Shown in pieces: positions 25,492 through 33,956 of a DNA stretch of 64,000 nucleotides (position 1 is its first letter; each line of letters starts with the position of its first letter). The stretch spans positions 62,001 to 126,000 of the forward strand of contig NZ_FQWW01000009.1 in assembly GCF_900129795.1 (NCBI RefSeq), given 5' to 3'. This stretch comes from Flavobacterium sp. CF108. GTDB lineage: Bacteria > Bacteroidota > Bacteroidia > Flavobacteriales > Flavobacteriaceae. The translations under genes and the position numbers were made by a program. Under the pieces are notes generated by a model. The model worked only from the letters and a program-made list of their open reading frames with translations. It had not been told where the DNA came from and did not search any database.

Positions 25492-26349
25492 TTAGTTTAC
25501 AATATTGCTTTCAGTTTTTCTTTCTTCGTTTACATCTAATAAAAACAACTTCCCATTTTCATCAAACATTGTCATATTCAAAGCATCTAATAAGGTAAGA
25601 TTTTTTGAAACCGATCCTTTGAATTTATTATAGGAAAGATTCATTTCTGATAAATTTGGCATTTTTTCTAATTCCTTAGGAATTTCTCCGCCAAGACTAT
25701 TATTGAACAAACTTAAATTTTGCAGAATATTTAAATTAGAAATATCTGAACTTACTACGCCTGATAATCTATTGTTATTTAACAGTAGTATTTTTAAAGT
25801 AGAAATCTTATACAACGAACTTGGCAAAACACCAGCGATTTGATTATCAAACAAGCACAGAACTTCTAATCGATTCAGTTTTCCAATTTCCAGAGGTAAT
25901 TCACCGGAAATATTATTCTTAAAAAGTTCCAGATCTTTCAAATTCTTTAAATCGCAAATACTTCCCGGAATTGTTCCAGATAACTGATTACCAGAAACAT
26001 TTAAAACCTGAAGCTCTTTAAAATTACTGATTGAATTTGGTAATTGTCCTTTAAGATTATTTTTATGAAGATCAACTGTCACTAAATTTACCAGCTCAAA
26101 AAATTCAGCAGGCAGTTCTCCCTGCAAATTATTATCAGCTAAATTTAAATAAATTACTTTTCCATTTTCGGCACGAACTCCATACCAGGTTGAGACTGAT
26201 AGTGATAAATCCCATTTTATTTTCCACTGCGAACCATTTGTCGCATGATATAATTTAATTAGCGCGTCTTTCTCTTTATCTGAAACAGTATCTGCAAAAA
26301 TATTAAGAGAAAAAACAAATGCTAAAAAAAGTGTTGCAAGGCTTTTCAT
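25492..26349 (-). CDS. Secreted leucine-rich-repeat protein of the plant type
   Basis: A 285-aa protein, starting at ATG 26349, which gives a clean signal peptide (MKSLATLFLAFVFSLNIFA); an upstream TTG at 26382 is less likely. An N-terminal cap (KDALIKLYHATNGSQWKIKWDL ... WYGV) is followed by about eight 24-residue repeats of the form L-x-L-x-x-N-x-L-x-G-x-(I/L)-P (NNLQGELPAEFFEL, NQLSGTIPGSICDL, NNISGELPLEIGKL, NSLGGEIPKELEKM). This is the LRR subtype of plant receptor kinases, also common in Bacteroidota secreted proteins. It probably mediates binding at the cell surface. Confidence 0.85.
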   Translation of the reverse strand: MKSLATLFLAFVFSLNIFADTVSDKEKDALIKLYHATNGSQWKIKWDLSLSVSTWYGVRAENGKVIYLNLADNNLQGELPAEFFELVNLVTVDLHKNNLKGQLPNSISNFKELQVLNVSGNQLSGTIPGSICDLKNLKDLELFKNNISGELPLEIGKLNRLEVLCLFDNQIAGVLPSSLYKISTLKILLLNNNRLSGVVSSDISNLNILQNLSLFNNSLGGEIPKELEKMPNLSEMNLSYNKFKGSVSKNLTLLDALNMTMFDENGKLFLLDVNEERKTESNIVN

Positions 26350-26496
26350 AACAGATTTGGGGGATATGTTTTTCTGCTTCAAAATTAGTTAATTACTAGA
26401 TATAAAGCATCTTATGTCGATAAAGTGTTAATAAATAAAAAATTCGTCTTACTTTTCTTCTTTATAAAATTTTCGAAATCGTTATAGTTTTTTAAC

Positions 26497-26504
26497 TATT
26501 TTTG
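26497..26504 (+). promoter_or_regulatory. Candidate -7 box TATTTTTG upstream of DUF1761 gene
   Basis: TAnnTTTG match ending 28 nt before the ATG at 26533. No clear -33 TTG. Confidence 0.4.
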
Positions 26505-26532
26505 AAACAACTAATTACAAAAAATAAATATT

Positions 26533-27021
26533 ATGGAAATTAACCTAGTTACATTTTTCGTTGCCGCGATTGTGACACTCATAATCGGTTTTATCTGGTA
26601 TCATCCAAAAGTTTTTGGAACAATCTGGATGAGAGAAAATAATTTTACTGAAGAAGATCTGAAAAAAGGAAACATGCTCAAAATATTTGGGTTTACCTAC
26701 ATTTTTTCGGTAATGATTTCGATGGCTTTAATGTCGTTTACCATTCATCAGTCGGGTGCTCTTGGAATGATTGGCGGACCGCCTTTTATTGAAACTGCAA
26801 AACCATCTTTCCATGCTTTCATGGCTGATTATGGAACTGCTTATCGTACTTTTAAGCATGGCTCACTTCATGGATTTATGTCGGGATTATTTTTTGCTTT
26901 TCCTATAGTCGGAATTAATGGTTTATTTGAAAGAAAATCATGGAAATACATCTTTATTCATGCAGGATATTGGATACTTACCCTTACTATAATTGGCGGT
27001 ATTGTTTGCCAGTTTGCCTAA
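26533..27021 (+). CDS. DUF1761 integral membrane protein
   Basis: A 162-aa protein with four hydrophobic segments. The motif GFIWYHPKVFGTIWMRENNFTEEDLKKG in the first loop is typical of DUF1761 as I remember it. Later segments include SLHGFMSGLFFAFPIVGINGLFERKSWKYIFIHAGYWILTLTIIG. Function of the family is unknown. It is monocistronic and followed by its own terminator. Confidence 0.8.
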   Translation: MEINLVTFFVAAIVTLIIGFIWYHPKVFGTIWMRENNFTEEDLKKGNMLKIFGFTYIFSVMISMALMSFTIHQSGALGMIGGPPFIETAKPSFHAFMADYGTAYRTFKHGSLHGFMSGLFFAFPIVGINGLFERKSWKYIFIHAGYWILTLTIIGGIVCQFA

Positions 27022-27035
27022 TTTATAAATACTAC

Positions 27036-27070
27036 AAACCCGCTTGAAGCCAAAACTCAAACGGGTTTTT
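27036..27070 (+). terminator. Rho-independent terminator of DUF1761 gene
   Basis: Arms AAACCCGCTTGA (27036-27047) and TCAAACGGGTTT (27057-27068), one mismatch, then T5. Confidence 0.75.
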
Positions 27071-27113
27071 CTTAATAATAACTTAAAGAAAATGAGTTAT
27101 TACAAATATTATC

Positions 27114-27121
27114 TAATTTTG
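27114..27121 (+). promoter_or_regulatory. Candidate -7 box TAATTTTG upstream of GNAT/FemAB-like gene
   Basis: TAnnTTTG match ending 19 nt before the TTG start at 27141, so any leader would be short. It supports the TTG start. Confidence 0.4.
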
Positions 27122-27140
27122 AAGAAATTAGCTCAGACTT

Positions 27141-28286
27141 TTGAATACAACTTATTCTTTTCAAATCTATAACAGCGCATCATTACTACCTTTAGAATGG
27201 AATTCGCTGGCCGCAGATAATATTTTTTTAACACGGGAATATCTCGAAGTACTGGAAAACTCTTGTCCGGTAAATATGATTTGTCATTTTATTGGAATTT
27301 TTGAAGAGGAAAAACTTATCGGGATTGTTTTAACCCAATTTTTATTTGCCGAAAAACTGGAATCGTTTGGCGAACGCGACCAATGTTTAAAAACATCTGT
27401 TCGTAATTTTGCTCTAAAAAATTTCGCTTCCCACGTATTATTTGTTGGAAACAATATGTTAACCGGACAAAATGCTTTTGTTTTCGCTCAAAGTAGTAAA
27501 GAAGCTAAGGCTGTTAAAACTCTTCACAAAGCTATCAATCAGCTTAAAAAAGATTTAAAAGCAAATGGAAAAAAAGTTCACATCACCAGCATAAAAGACT
27601 TTACTGCAAAAGAAATTGAACCTTTACAGGCTGAATTTAAAAACAATTATACGTTTTCGATACAGCCGAATATGATTTTTAAAATCAACGAAAATTGGAA
27701 AACAGAACAAGATTACGTTGATGCATTGTCAAAAAAATATCGGGATCAATACAAGCGTGCCCGCAAAAAATCTGGAGGAATAGAAAAGCGGCAAATGTCT
27801 TTATCTGACATTAGAAAATATGAAGATGTTATTTATGAGTTGTACTTCCATGTAGCTAAAAATGCTCCTTTTAATACTTTTTTTCTGGCCAGAAACCATT
27901 TCAGTTTTTTTAAAGAAATCATGAAAGAGAACTTTTTGCTTTATGGTTATTTTTTAGATGAAAAACTCATCGGTTTCAACACGCTGATAAAAAACGGAGA
28001 CGTTATGGACACTTATTTTTTAGGTTATGACGAAAGTGTTCAGCGTGAAAAAATGCTGTATTTGAATATGCTTTACGATATGATTGCCTATTCCATAAAA
28101 AAAGGATTTAAGGAAATTGTTTTTGCCAGAACAGCTCTCGAAATTAAAAGTTCTGTTGGTGCTAAACCTGTAAAAATGTATGGTTTGATCACGCATACTA
28201 ATACCTTAATCAATCATAATATTGCAAGGTTTTTTAATTATTTGGAACCAAAAGCAGAATGGCAGGAACGCAATCCTTTTAAATAA
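27141..28286 (+). CDS. GNAT/FemAB-like acyltransferase family protein
   Basis: A 381-aa cytosolic protein. The second half has the GNAT_6/FemAB pattern: a segment KKYRDQYKRARKKSGGIEKRQMS, then FFLARNHFSFFKEIMKENFLLYGYFLDEKLIGFNTLIKNGDVMDTYFLGYD (the acyl-CoA-binding strands), and a C-terminal domain-closing segment. Related proteins add amino acids or acyl groups to cell-wall or lipid precursors; the substrate here is unknown. The start is TTG at 27141. The next in-frame ATG is only at residue 46 and would cut the first strand. It converges with the lipid kinase gene, 4 nt apart. Confidence 0.7.
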   Translation: MNTTYSFQIYNSASLLPLEWNSLAADNIFLTREYLEVLENSCPVNMICHFIGIFEEEKLIGIVLTQFLFAEKLESFGERDQCLKTSVRNFALKNFASHVLFVGNNMLTGQNAFVFAQSSKEAKAVKTLHKAINQLKKDLKANGKKVHITSIKDFTAKEIEPLQAEFKNNYTFSIQPNMIFKINENWKTEQDYVDALSKKYRDQYKRARKKSGGIEKRQMSLSDIRKYEDVIYELYFHVAKNAPFNTFFLARNHFSFFKEIMKENFLLYGYFLDEKLIGFNTLIKNGDVMDTYFLGYDESVQREKMLYLNMLYDMIAYSIKKGFKEIVFARTALEIKSSVGAKPVKMYGLITHTNTLINHNIARFFNYLEPKAEWQERNPFK

Positions 28287-28290
28287 TAGC

Positions 28291-29160
28291 TTAAGGGACG
28301 GCAAGTTTCATTTGTTTGTGCAGAATATGAATTTCTAACTCCTTTTGCGCTCCGCAATATTCACCATCAATTTGAAAATGAACCGGATAATCTGTTCTTA
28401 TTTCTGCTTTGTCTGTCGAAATAATTACAATATCCTCAGAATCAATTGGCATATTTCCGGTAATAATTTTTCCAATTAGTAACAAATCCAGACTTTTTAA
28501 AATCACCAATTCAAATTTTCCGTCGTTCATTGCGCCATTTGGATTAATGATTACGCCGGTTCCGTATTTCTGCGAATTAGCAATAACAATCATTCTTGCC
28601 ACATGATCAACGGTTTTATTGTTTGCCGATATTGTTGCCACAAAAGGTTCATCAGATTCTGTTAATGTTGTAAAGGCCTGCAAAGCATAACCCCAAAAGC
28701 CCCTTACATCGCTTTGCTCGTAATTTTTGACTAAGCTGGCATTCAACCCAAGATCACTTAAATGGATACTTTTTTTTCCGTTTATACAAATCATATCCAT
28801 TTCGATATAATGATGCTGAAACGCAATTTTAAGATTTTCTTCGATTCCAACAGGCAGATTTAAATCGACCGAAAGTCCGTTTGCAGATCCGGCTGGCAAA
28901 ATCCCGATAATGACATCGTGTTCTTCCATAGCTTCGGCAACCATTTTTATGGTTCCGTCGCCGCCTGCCACTATAATTCGTTCTGGCTGATATTGATTAT
29001 AAAGTGCTTGTATTTCTTTCAGGTCATTTTTGCCGGTAGTTTCATAAACTTCTAAATCAAAATGATTTGCAGCTGCAAACTCCTGAACAGCCTCAATTAA
29101 GCTTGATTTATCAAGATCTCCCGAAATAGGGTTTACAACAAATATGATACTCTTTTTCAA
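28291..29160 (-). CDS. Diacylglycerol kinase-like lipid kinase (YegS/BmrU type)
   Basis: A 289-aa protein. The DAGK catalytic motif IIVAGGDGTIKMVAEAM is present, the N-terminus IIFVVNPISGDLDKSS gives the NP-x-S-G nucleotide site, and ILPAGSANGLSVDLNLP is the usual G-T-x-N-D-like third motif in altered form (SANGLS for TANDFA). It would phosphorylate a diacylglycerol or a similar lipid at the membrane face. It is divergent from the App1-type phosphatase gene, an arrangement that suggests a common role in lipid turnover. Confidence 0.85.
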   Translation of the reverse strand: MKKSIIFVVNPISGDLDKSSLIEAVQEFAAANHFDLEVYETTGKNDLKEIQALYNQYQPERIIVAGGDGTIKMVAEAMEEHDVIIGILPAGSANGLSVDLNLPVGIEENLKIAFQHHYIEMDMICINGKKSIHLSDLGLNASLVKNYEQSDVRGFWGYALQAFTTLTESDEPFVATISANNKTVDHVARMIVIANSQKYGTGVIINPNGAMNDGKFELVILKSLDLLLIGKIITGNMPIDSEDIVIISTDKAEIRTDYPVHFQIDGEYCGAQKELEIHILHKQMKLAVP

Positions 29161-29223
29161 AATTTTATTTTTAAAACCAATTAAAATAATTAATTTACAG
29201 TGTTATATAAATATACGGAATTA

Positions 29224-30186
29224 ATGAAACCAATTTTACAATTATATCGAGGCTATGCCAATGAAGAAGAATTAATTGTAATGGGACATGTCTTTAAGAG
29301 AACGTATGATTATGATTTTCAGAAGAAAAATTTAAAAAATGCACGTTCGGTTGTCAACCAATTCAGAATAAAAACGATTGAAAATTTTGATGTTTACCTA
29401 AAATTCCACAAACAGGAAATACATACCAAAACGCTTGACGATGGTTATTTTACATTCTGTATTCCGCTTGAAAAAGAAACTCATTTTGGATGGATCGAAT
29501 ACGAAGTCAGCATCAAATATAGCGGTAAAACTATTGTTTCAAAAGGAAGTTTTATACGTCCGCATAAAGGAAATTTAGGAATCATTTCTGATATCGACGA
29601 TACTTTTTTAGTTTCGCATACGCAGAATATCTTCAAAAAAATGTACATCTTACTTTTCAAAAATGTAAATGATCGAAAGGTTTTTAAAGATGTTGTTCCG
29701 CATTATCAGGCATTAAGTTCGGCCGGACGACACAATAAAGAAGAAGAAAATGCTTTTTTTTATGTTTCGAGCAGCGAGTGGAATTTGTACCGATTTATTA
29801 TAGAATTTACTAAAATTCATAATCTGCCGCGCGCTGTTGTTTTATTGAAAGATATTAGACGAGGAATTACTGATTTCTTCATGAGCGGACGCGGAAATCA
29901 CGATCATAAATTTGAAAAAATAAAGCATGTTTTGGAGTTTTATCCTAATCTTAAATATGTTTTATTGGGAGATGATTCTCAGCATGATCCGGTTTTATAC
30001 GAACGAATCTGCAAAATATTTCCAGTTACTGTAATAGCCGTTTACATTCGACAAACCGGCAAAAGCAAAAAAAAGGAAGTCAAAAAAATCATGAAAAATT
30101 TAGAATCGCTTGATGTTTCTGTTTGTTATTTTAAAGAAAGCAGTGAGGCAATTGCGCATTCTAGATCTATTGGGATTATTAAATAG
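29224..30186 (+). CDS. App1-type phosphatidate phosphatase (DUF2183)
   Basis: A 320-aa protein (GTG at 29200 would add eight residues; the ATG at 29224 is preferred). An N-terminal beta-sandwich (VMGHVFKRTYDYDF ... GWIEYEVSIKYSG) precedes the HAD-like domain with LGIISDIDDTFLVSHT (catalytic DxDxT), SSSEWN (motif II Ser), a Lys in VLLKDIRRG, and YVLLGDDSQHDPVLY (motif IV). It is similar to the yeast App1 family. It lies divergently beside the diacylglycerol kinase-like gene, and the two reactions would be opposite. Confidence 0.82.
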   Translation: MKPILQLYRGYANEEELIVMGHVFKRTYDYDFQKKNLKNARSVVNQFRIKTIENFDVYLKFHKQEIHTKTLDDGYFTFCIPLEKETHFGWIEYEVSIKYSGKTIVSKGSFIRPHKGNLGIISDIDDTFLVSHTQNIFKKMYILLFKNVNDRKVFKDVVPHYQALSSAGRHNKEEENAFFYVSSSEWNLYRFIIEFTKIHNLPRAVVLLKDIRRGITDFFMSGRGNHDHKFEKIKHVLEFYPNLKYVLLGDDSQHDPVLYERICKIFPVTVIAVYIRQTGKSKKKEVKKIMKNLESLDVSVCYFKESSEAIAHSRSIGIIK

Positions 30187-30239
30187 TTTTTTTGTTTCAA
30201 GTTTCAGGTTTCAAGTTTCAGGTTTGAACTGAATGAATA

Positions 30240-30385
30240 TTTAACCGCAAAGCACGCTAAGATTTTTTGATCTGCGAGGTTTCATAAAACGCAAAGTTCG
30301 CAAAGCTATTAGTTGATAAAGCTTTGCGAACTTTGTACATTATAAATCCAGACTATAAAAAATCTTAGCGTGCTTTGCGGTTAAA
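30240..30385. repeat. Nested palindrome (GCAAAG family)
   Basis: Perfect 29-bp outer arms (30240-30268 and 30357-30385, with CCGCAAAGCACGCTAAGA) enclose perfect 16-bp inner arms CAAAGTTCGCAAAGCT (30292-30307 / 30320-30335). It is non-coding. A related motif occurs at 44240-44275. The gap 30187-30239 also holds short tandem copies of GTTTCAGGTTTCAA. Confidence 0.75.
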
Positions 30386-30421
30386 TTTACTCGTCAAAAT
30401 TGCAACTTGAAACAATCTTAA

Positions 30422-32335
30422 CTAAACATTAAAATTATCAATCTCTTCCTGAACAACTTCCCAGTCTATAAGTAATTGTTCTAAATCTTTTTTCTTTTTG
30501 TTGTATGCCGTAAAAAACGAAGCGTCTTCGATGTGTTTGTCGTAATTAGAAGCAAGCATTTTATCATCGTGCTGAATGTCTTTTTCTAATTGCTGAATTT
30601 GACTTTCAATTTTACTTAATCGGTTTTGAAGTGCTTTTCCTTTTTTCTGATCTTCGTATGATGCTTTGTTTGTTTCTTTTGGAGCAGCCGCTTTTGCAAC
30701 ATCTTTTTTCTCCACTTCACGCATGTTTTCAAGATTGCGCTGTTCTAAGAAATAATTGATATCGCCTAAATATTCTTTGATTTTTTGATCTTTAAATTCG
30801 TAAACAATATTTGACATTCCCTGAAGAAAATCCCTGTCGTGAGAAACCAATAATAAAGTTCCGCCAAATTTTTGAAGTGCTGCTTTCAAAACATTCTTAG
30901 ATTTTATATCTAAGTGATTCGTAGGCTCATCCATCAGCAATACGTTAATTGGCTGTAATAATAACTTACAAAGTGCCAAACGGTTACGCTCGCCTCCAGA
31001 AAGTACTTTTACTTTTTTCTCGACATCATCGCCGCGGAATAAAAACGATCCCAGCATATCACGAACTTTAGATCGGTTTGTGTCTGTTGCAGCATCTTCC
31101 ATAGTTTGAAGCAAAGTGATTTCGCCATCAAGATATTCTGCCTGATTCTGAGCAAAATAACCTAATTGTACGTTATGTCCTAATTTAATAGTTCCGTCGT
31201 ATTCAAATTCGTTTACGATGGCTTTTATAAATGTCGATTTTCCTTGTCCATTTTGACCAACAAAAGCAATTTTACTTCCGCGTTCTACTAATAAATCAAT
31301 CTCTTTTAAAATAACTTTGTCGCCGTATGCTTTTGTAACATTCTCAGCTTCAACGACTACCTTTCCAGGTTCTTTTGATACCGGAAACGAAATATTCATT
31401 ACAGAATTATCGTCTTCATCAACTTCAATTCTTTCTACTTTATCTAACTTTTTAATCAGCGATTGTGCCATCGAAGCTTTTGATGCTTTGGCACGGAATT
31501 TCTCGATTAGTTTTTCTGTTTCTTCTATTTTTTTCGCCTGATTTTTTTGCGTTGCCAATTGCTTCTCACGAATTTCATGACGTAATTCTAAATATTGAGA
31601 ATAAGGTTTATTGAAATCGTATGCTTTTCCTAAAGATATTTCGATTGTACGGTTTGTAACATTATCTAAGAACATTTTATCGTGCGATACAATTACAACA
31701 ACTCCGGGATAATTTCGAAGAAAACTTTCTAACCAAATGATACTTTCGATATCTAAGTGGTTCGTTGGCTCATCCAGAAGCAATACATCATTGGATTGTA
31801 ATAATAATTTAGCCAATTCGATACGCATTCTCCAACCTCCTGAAAATGTTTCGGTTTGGTTATTGAAAACTTCTCTTTTGAAACCTAATCCTAAAAGAAT
31901 TTTCTCTGTATCTCCAACATAATTATAACCTCCAAGAAGATCAAAACGATGTGTATAATCAGATAAATCTTCAATAATCTGGCCGTATTCTTCACTTTCA
32001 TAATCGGTTCTGGTAACCAATTGATGATTGATTTCTTCTAATTTTTTTTCTACAATCTTAATTTCGGTAAAAGCTTCATAAGCTTCTTCTAATACGGTTC
32101 TTCCACGTTCAAAATCAATATCCTGACGTAAAAATCCCATTTTGATATCTTTCTCCTGAGAGATAACTCCTGAATCTGGAGCAAAATCTCTTGCTAACAT
32201 TTTAAGCATTGTCGATTTACCCGCTCCGTTTTTACCAACAAGACCTACACGGTCGCCGGCGCCTAAACGAAAAGTAACTTCTTCAAATAAATATGTTCCT
32301 CCAAAAGAAACCGAAAGATTATGTATATTAAGCAT
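30422..32335 (-). CDS. ABC-F family ATPase
   Basis: A 637-aa soluble protein with two tandem ABC ATPase domains and no membrane segment. Domain 1: Walker A GKNGAGKS, signature FSGGWRMR, Walker B LLLDEPTNHLD. A charged linker helix with REKQLATQKNQAKKIEETEKL follows. Domain 2: Walker A GQNGQGKS, signature LSGGERNR, Walker B LLMDEPTNHLD. The C-terminal region (RLSKIESQIQQLEKDIQHD) is a coiled coil. ABC-F proteins bind the ribosome E site and adjust translation; this one is closest in layout to Uup/EttA-like housekeeping members. Confidence 0.9.
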   Translation of the reverse strand: MLNIHNLSVSFGGTYLFEEVTFRLGAGDRVGLVGKNGAGKSTMLKMLARDFAPDSGVISQEKDIKMGFLRQDIDFERGRTVLEEAYEAFTEIKIVEKKLEEINHQLVTRTDYESEEYGQIIEDLSDYTHRFDLLGGYNYVGDTEKILLGLGFKREVFNNQTETFSGGWRMRIELAKLLLQSNDVLLLDEPTNHLDIESIIWLESFLRNYPGVVVIVSHDKMFLDNVTNRTIEISLGKAYDFNKPYSQYLELRHEIREKQLATQKNQAKKIEETEKLIEKFRAKASKASMAQSLIKKLDKVERIEVDEDDNSVMNISFPVSKEPGKVVVEAENVTKAYGDKVILKEIDLLVERGSKIAFVGQNGQGKSTFIKAIVNEFEYDGTIKLGHNVQLGYFAQNQAEYLDGEITLLQTMEDAATDTNRSKVRDMLGSFLFRGDDVEKKVKVLSGGERNRLALCKLLLQPINVLLMDEPTNHLDIKSKNVLKAALQKFGGTLLLVSHDRDFLQGMSNIVYEFKDQKIKEYLGDINYFLEQRNLENMREVEKKDVAKAAAPKETNKASYEDQKKGKALQNRLSKIESQIQQLEKDIQHDDKMLASNYDKHIEDASFFTAYNKKKKDLEQLLIDWEVVQEEIDNFNV

Positions 32336-32397
32336 TAAATTGTTGTTTAAAGTTTAAAGTTTCATGTTTTGATACCTTAAACAGAGAATGAAAATTG

Positions 32398-32405
32398 TAA
32401 ATTTG
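32398..32405 (+). promoter_or_regulatory. Candidate -7 box TAAATTTG upstream of DUF983 gene
   Basis: TAnnTTTG match 37 nt before the ATG at 32443. A TTTTG lies too far upstream (26-bp spacer) to count as a good -33. Confidence 0.4.
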
Positions 32406-32442
32406 CGTTACCTAGATAAATGGTAATGTAAATTTTTTGCAA

Positions 32443-32826
32443 ATGTTAAAAAAAGGATCCAAACTAAATAGTATTTTAACAGGAAGTTGTCCAAAATGCC
32501 AAAAAGAGAGCATGTATTCAGACAAAAATCCGCTTCACTTGACTAAAGTTCTAAAAATGAACGACAATTGCAGTCATTGCGGTTTAAAATATCAAATTGA
32601 ACCTTCGTTTTTTTATGGTGCAATGTATGTGAGTTACGGATTAAATGTTGCGGTGGGAATTGCTGCCTTTATCGTTTCATTTGTATTTTTTGGAGCAAGC
32701 ATAGGAGAATCTTTTATAGCAATAGTTATTTCCCTTATTGTATTGTTTCCGTTTGTTTTGCGACTTTCCCGAAATTTATATATTAATATGTTTATTTCAT
32801 ACGATCCTAAGGCCGGTCAGGAATAA
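32443..32826 (+). CDS. DUF983 membrane protein with zinc ribbon
   Basis: A 127-aa protein; ATG at 32443 chosen over the TTG two codons upstream. The N-terminal part has two CxxC pairs (SCPKCQKESMYSD and NCSHCGLKYQIE), a zinc ribbon, followed by the family motif PSFFYGAMYVSYGLN and two hydrophobic helices. DUF983 members are small inner-membrane proteins of unknown role. Its 3' end overlaps the convergent FAD oxidoreductase gene by 20 bp. Confidence 0.82.
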   Translation: MLKKGSKLNSILTGSCPKCQKESMYSDKNPLHLTKVLKMNDNCSHCGLKYQIEPSFFYGAMYVSYGLNVAVGIAAFIVSFVFFGASIGESFIAIVISLIVLFPFVLRLSRNLYINMFISYDPKAGQE

Positions 32827-33880
32827 GAGATTTTAAATATCTTTTATGGAATCGCTTGATATCAGCTTCGCGGTCTATACAAGCTCCGTTTTCAATATGT
32901 TCATATAATGTTTGTGCCATTGCCGGACCAAGCATTACACCACGTGTTCCTAATCCGTTAAGAACATGAATTGATTTATATATTTCATGGGTACCCACCA
33001 GAGGTCTTCTGTCTGCAACTGTAGGGCGAACACCTCCAAAATGTTTGATAATTTCAAAATCACAGGTTATAATCTCTTTTATACGATCTAAAAGTTCTTG
33101 CTTTCCTTCTTCTGTAGGAGTATCTGTTTTGTCATGCCAATTGTAAGTTGCACCTACTTTAAACAAATCATCTCCAAGTGGTAAAATAAAAACACTCGTA
33201 TTTACAATTACATCCAAATTTAAATTTGGTGCTTTTATGATAAACAATTCTCCTTTTGTACCGTCTAAAGGCAGATAATTAAAAAATGGATTTTTAAGAA
33301 GCCCAAATCCTTCTGCAAAAATGATATGCTTGGCCTGAATATTTTTGTATTGAATTCCCGATTCTAAAAATTCAATATAACTACAATTAAAAGATTCTTC
33401 AAGAAATAAGTTATTAGCAATTAAATATTCTTTGTAAGTATCTACCAATAAAGCTGTATTAACATAACCTGTATGCAAAACTTCTCCATAATCGTATGGT
33501 GAATCGATACTTTTGTATTTTCTTGTAATTAATTTGGTAGATAAAAAAGGAGCTAAGTTTATTTTATCTGAAGCTGCAAACCAGTTGTTTTGCTCTTCAA
33601 TAGAGAAAAACTTTCTTAAAACGGGCATTTTAAAATTAAATTTTTCCTTCAGTTTATCTTCGATTTGATTATAGAAATCATTCATCAAACCAAGTTGTTC
33701 CTGAGCATTCCAAACTTCACTAAAACGCTTTAGGATAACCGGATTGTATAAACCACCAGCAACTCGGGATGAGTTTTGAGATTTATTATCGAGAACTAAT
33801 ATGGTTTTATTGTTTTTAAGGGCAACTTCTGCAAAGGAAATACCAGCCAACCCAGATCCGACGATTAAATAATCAAGCAT
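32807..33880 (-). CDS. FAD-dependent oxidoreductase, DAO family
   Basis: A 357-aa flavoenzyme. The Rossmann dinucleotide motif is at the N-terminus (YLIVGSGLAGISFAEVALKN), followed by SRVAGGLYNPVILKRF (FAD-contacting). The C-terminal half has KHFGGVRPTVADRRPLVG and LNGLGTRGVMLGPAMA, the usual closing FAD motifs of the glycine / D-amino-acid oxidase group and of MnmC C-terminal domains. The substrate cannot be read. It lies after the gldK-gldO cluster on the same strand, but a terminator separates them. Confidence 0.82.
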   Translation of the reverse strand: MLDYLIVGSGLAGISFAEVALKNNKTILVLDNKSQNSSRVAGGLYNPVILKRFSEVWNAQEQLGLMNDFYNQIEDKLKEKFNFKMPVLRKFFSIEEQNNWFAASDKINLAPFLSTKLITRKYKSIDSPYDYGEVLHTGYVNTALLVDTYKEYLIANNLFLEESFNCSYIEFLESGIQYKNIQAKHIIFAEGFGLLKNPFFNYLPLDGTKGELFIIKAPNLNLDVIVNTSVFILPLGDDLFKVGATYNWHDKTDTPTEEGKQELLDRIKEIITCDFEIIKHFGGVRPTVADRRPLVGTHEIYKSIHVLNGLGTRGVMLGPAMAQTLYEHIENGACIDREADIKRFHKRYLKSLIPDRP

Positions 33881-33901
33881 TGTGAATGTATAGATAAAAT
33901 A

Positions 33902-33935
33902 AAAAAACTCTTACTGCAAAGGTAGTAAGAGTTTT
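33902..33935 (-). terminator. Terminator after gldO
   Basis: Arms AAAAACTCTTACT (33902-33914) and AGTAAGAGTTTTT (33923-33935). Nearly identical to the hairpin after gldN. Confidence 0.8.
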
Positions 33936-33956
33936 TCTTATAATTGGTTTAGATCT

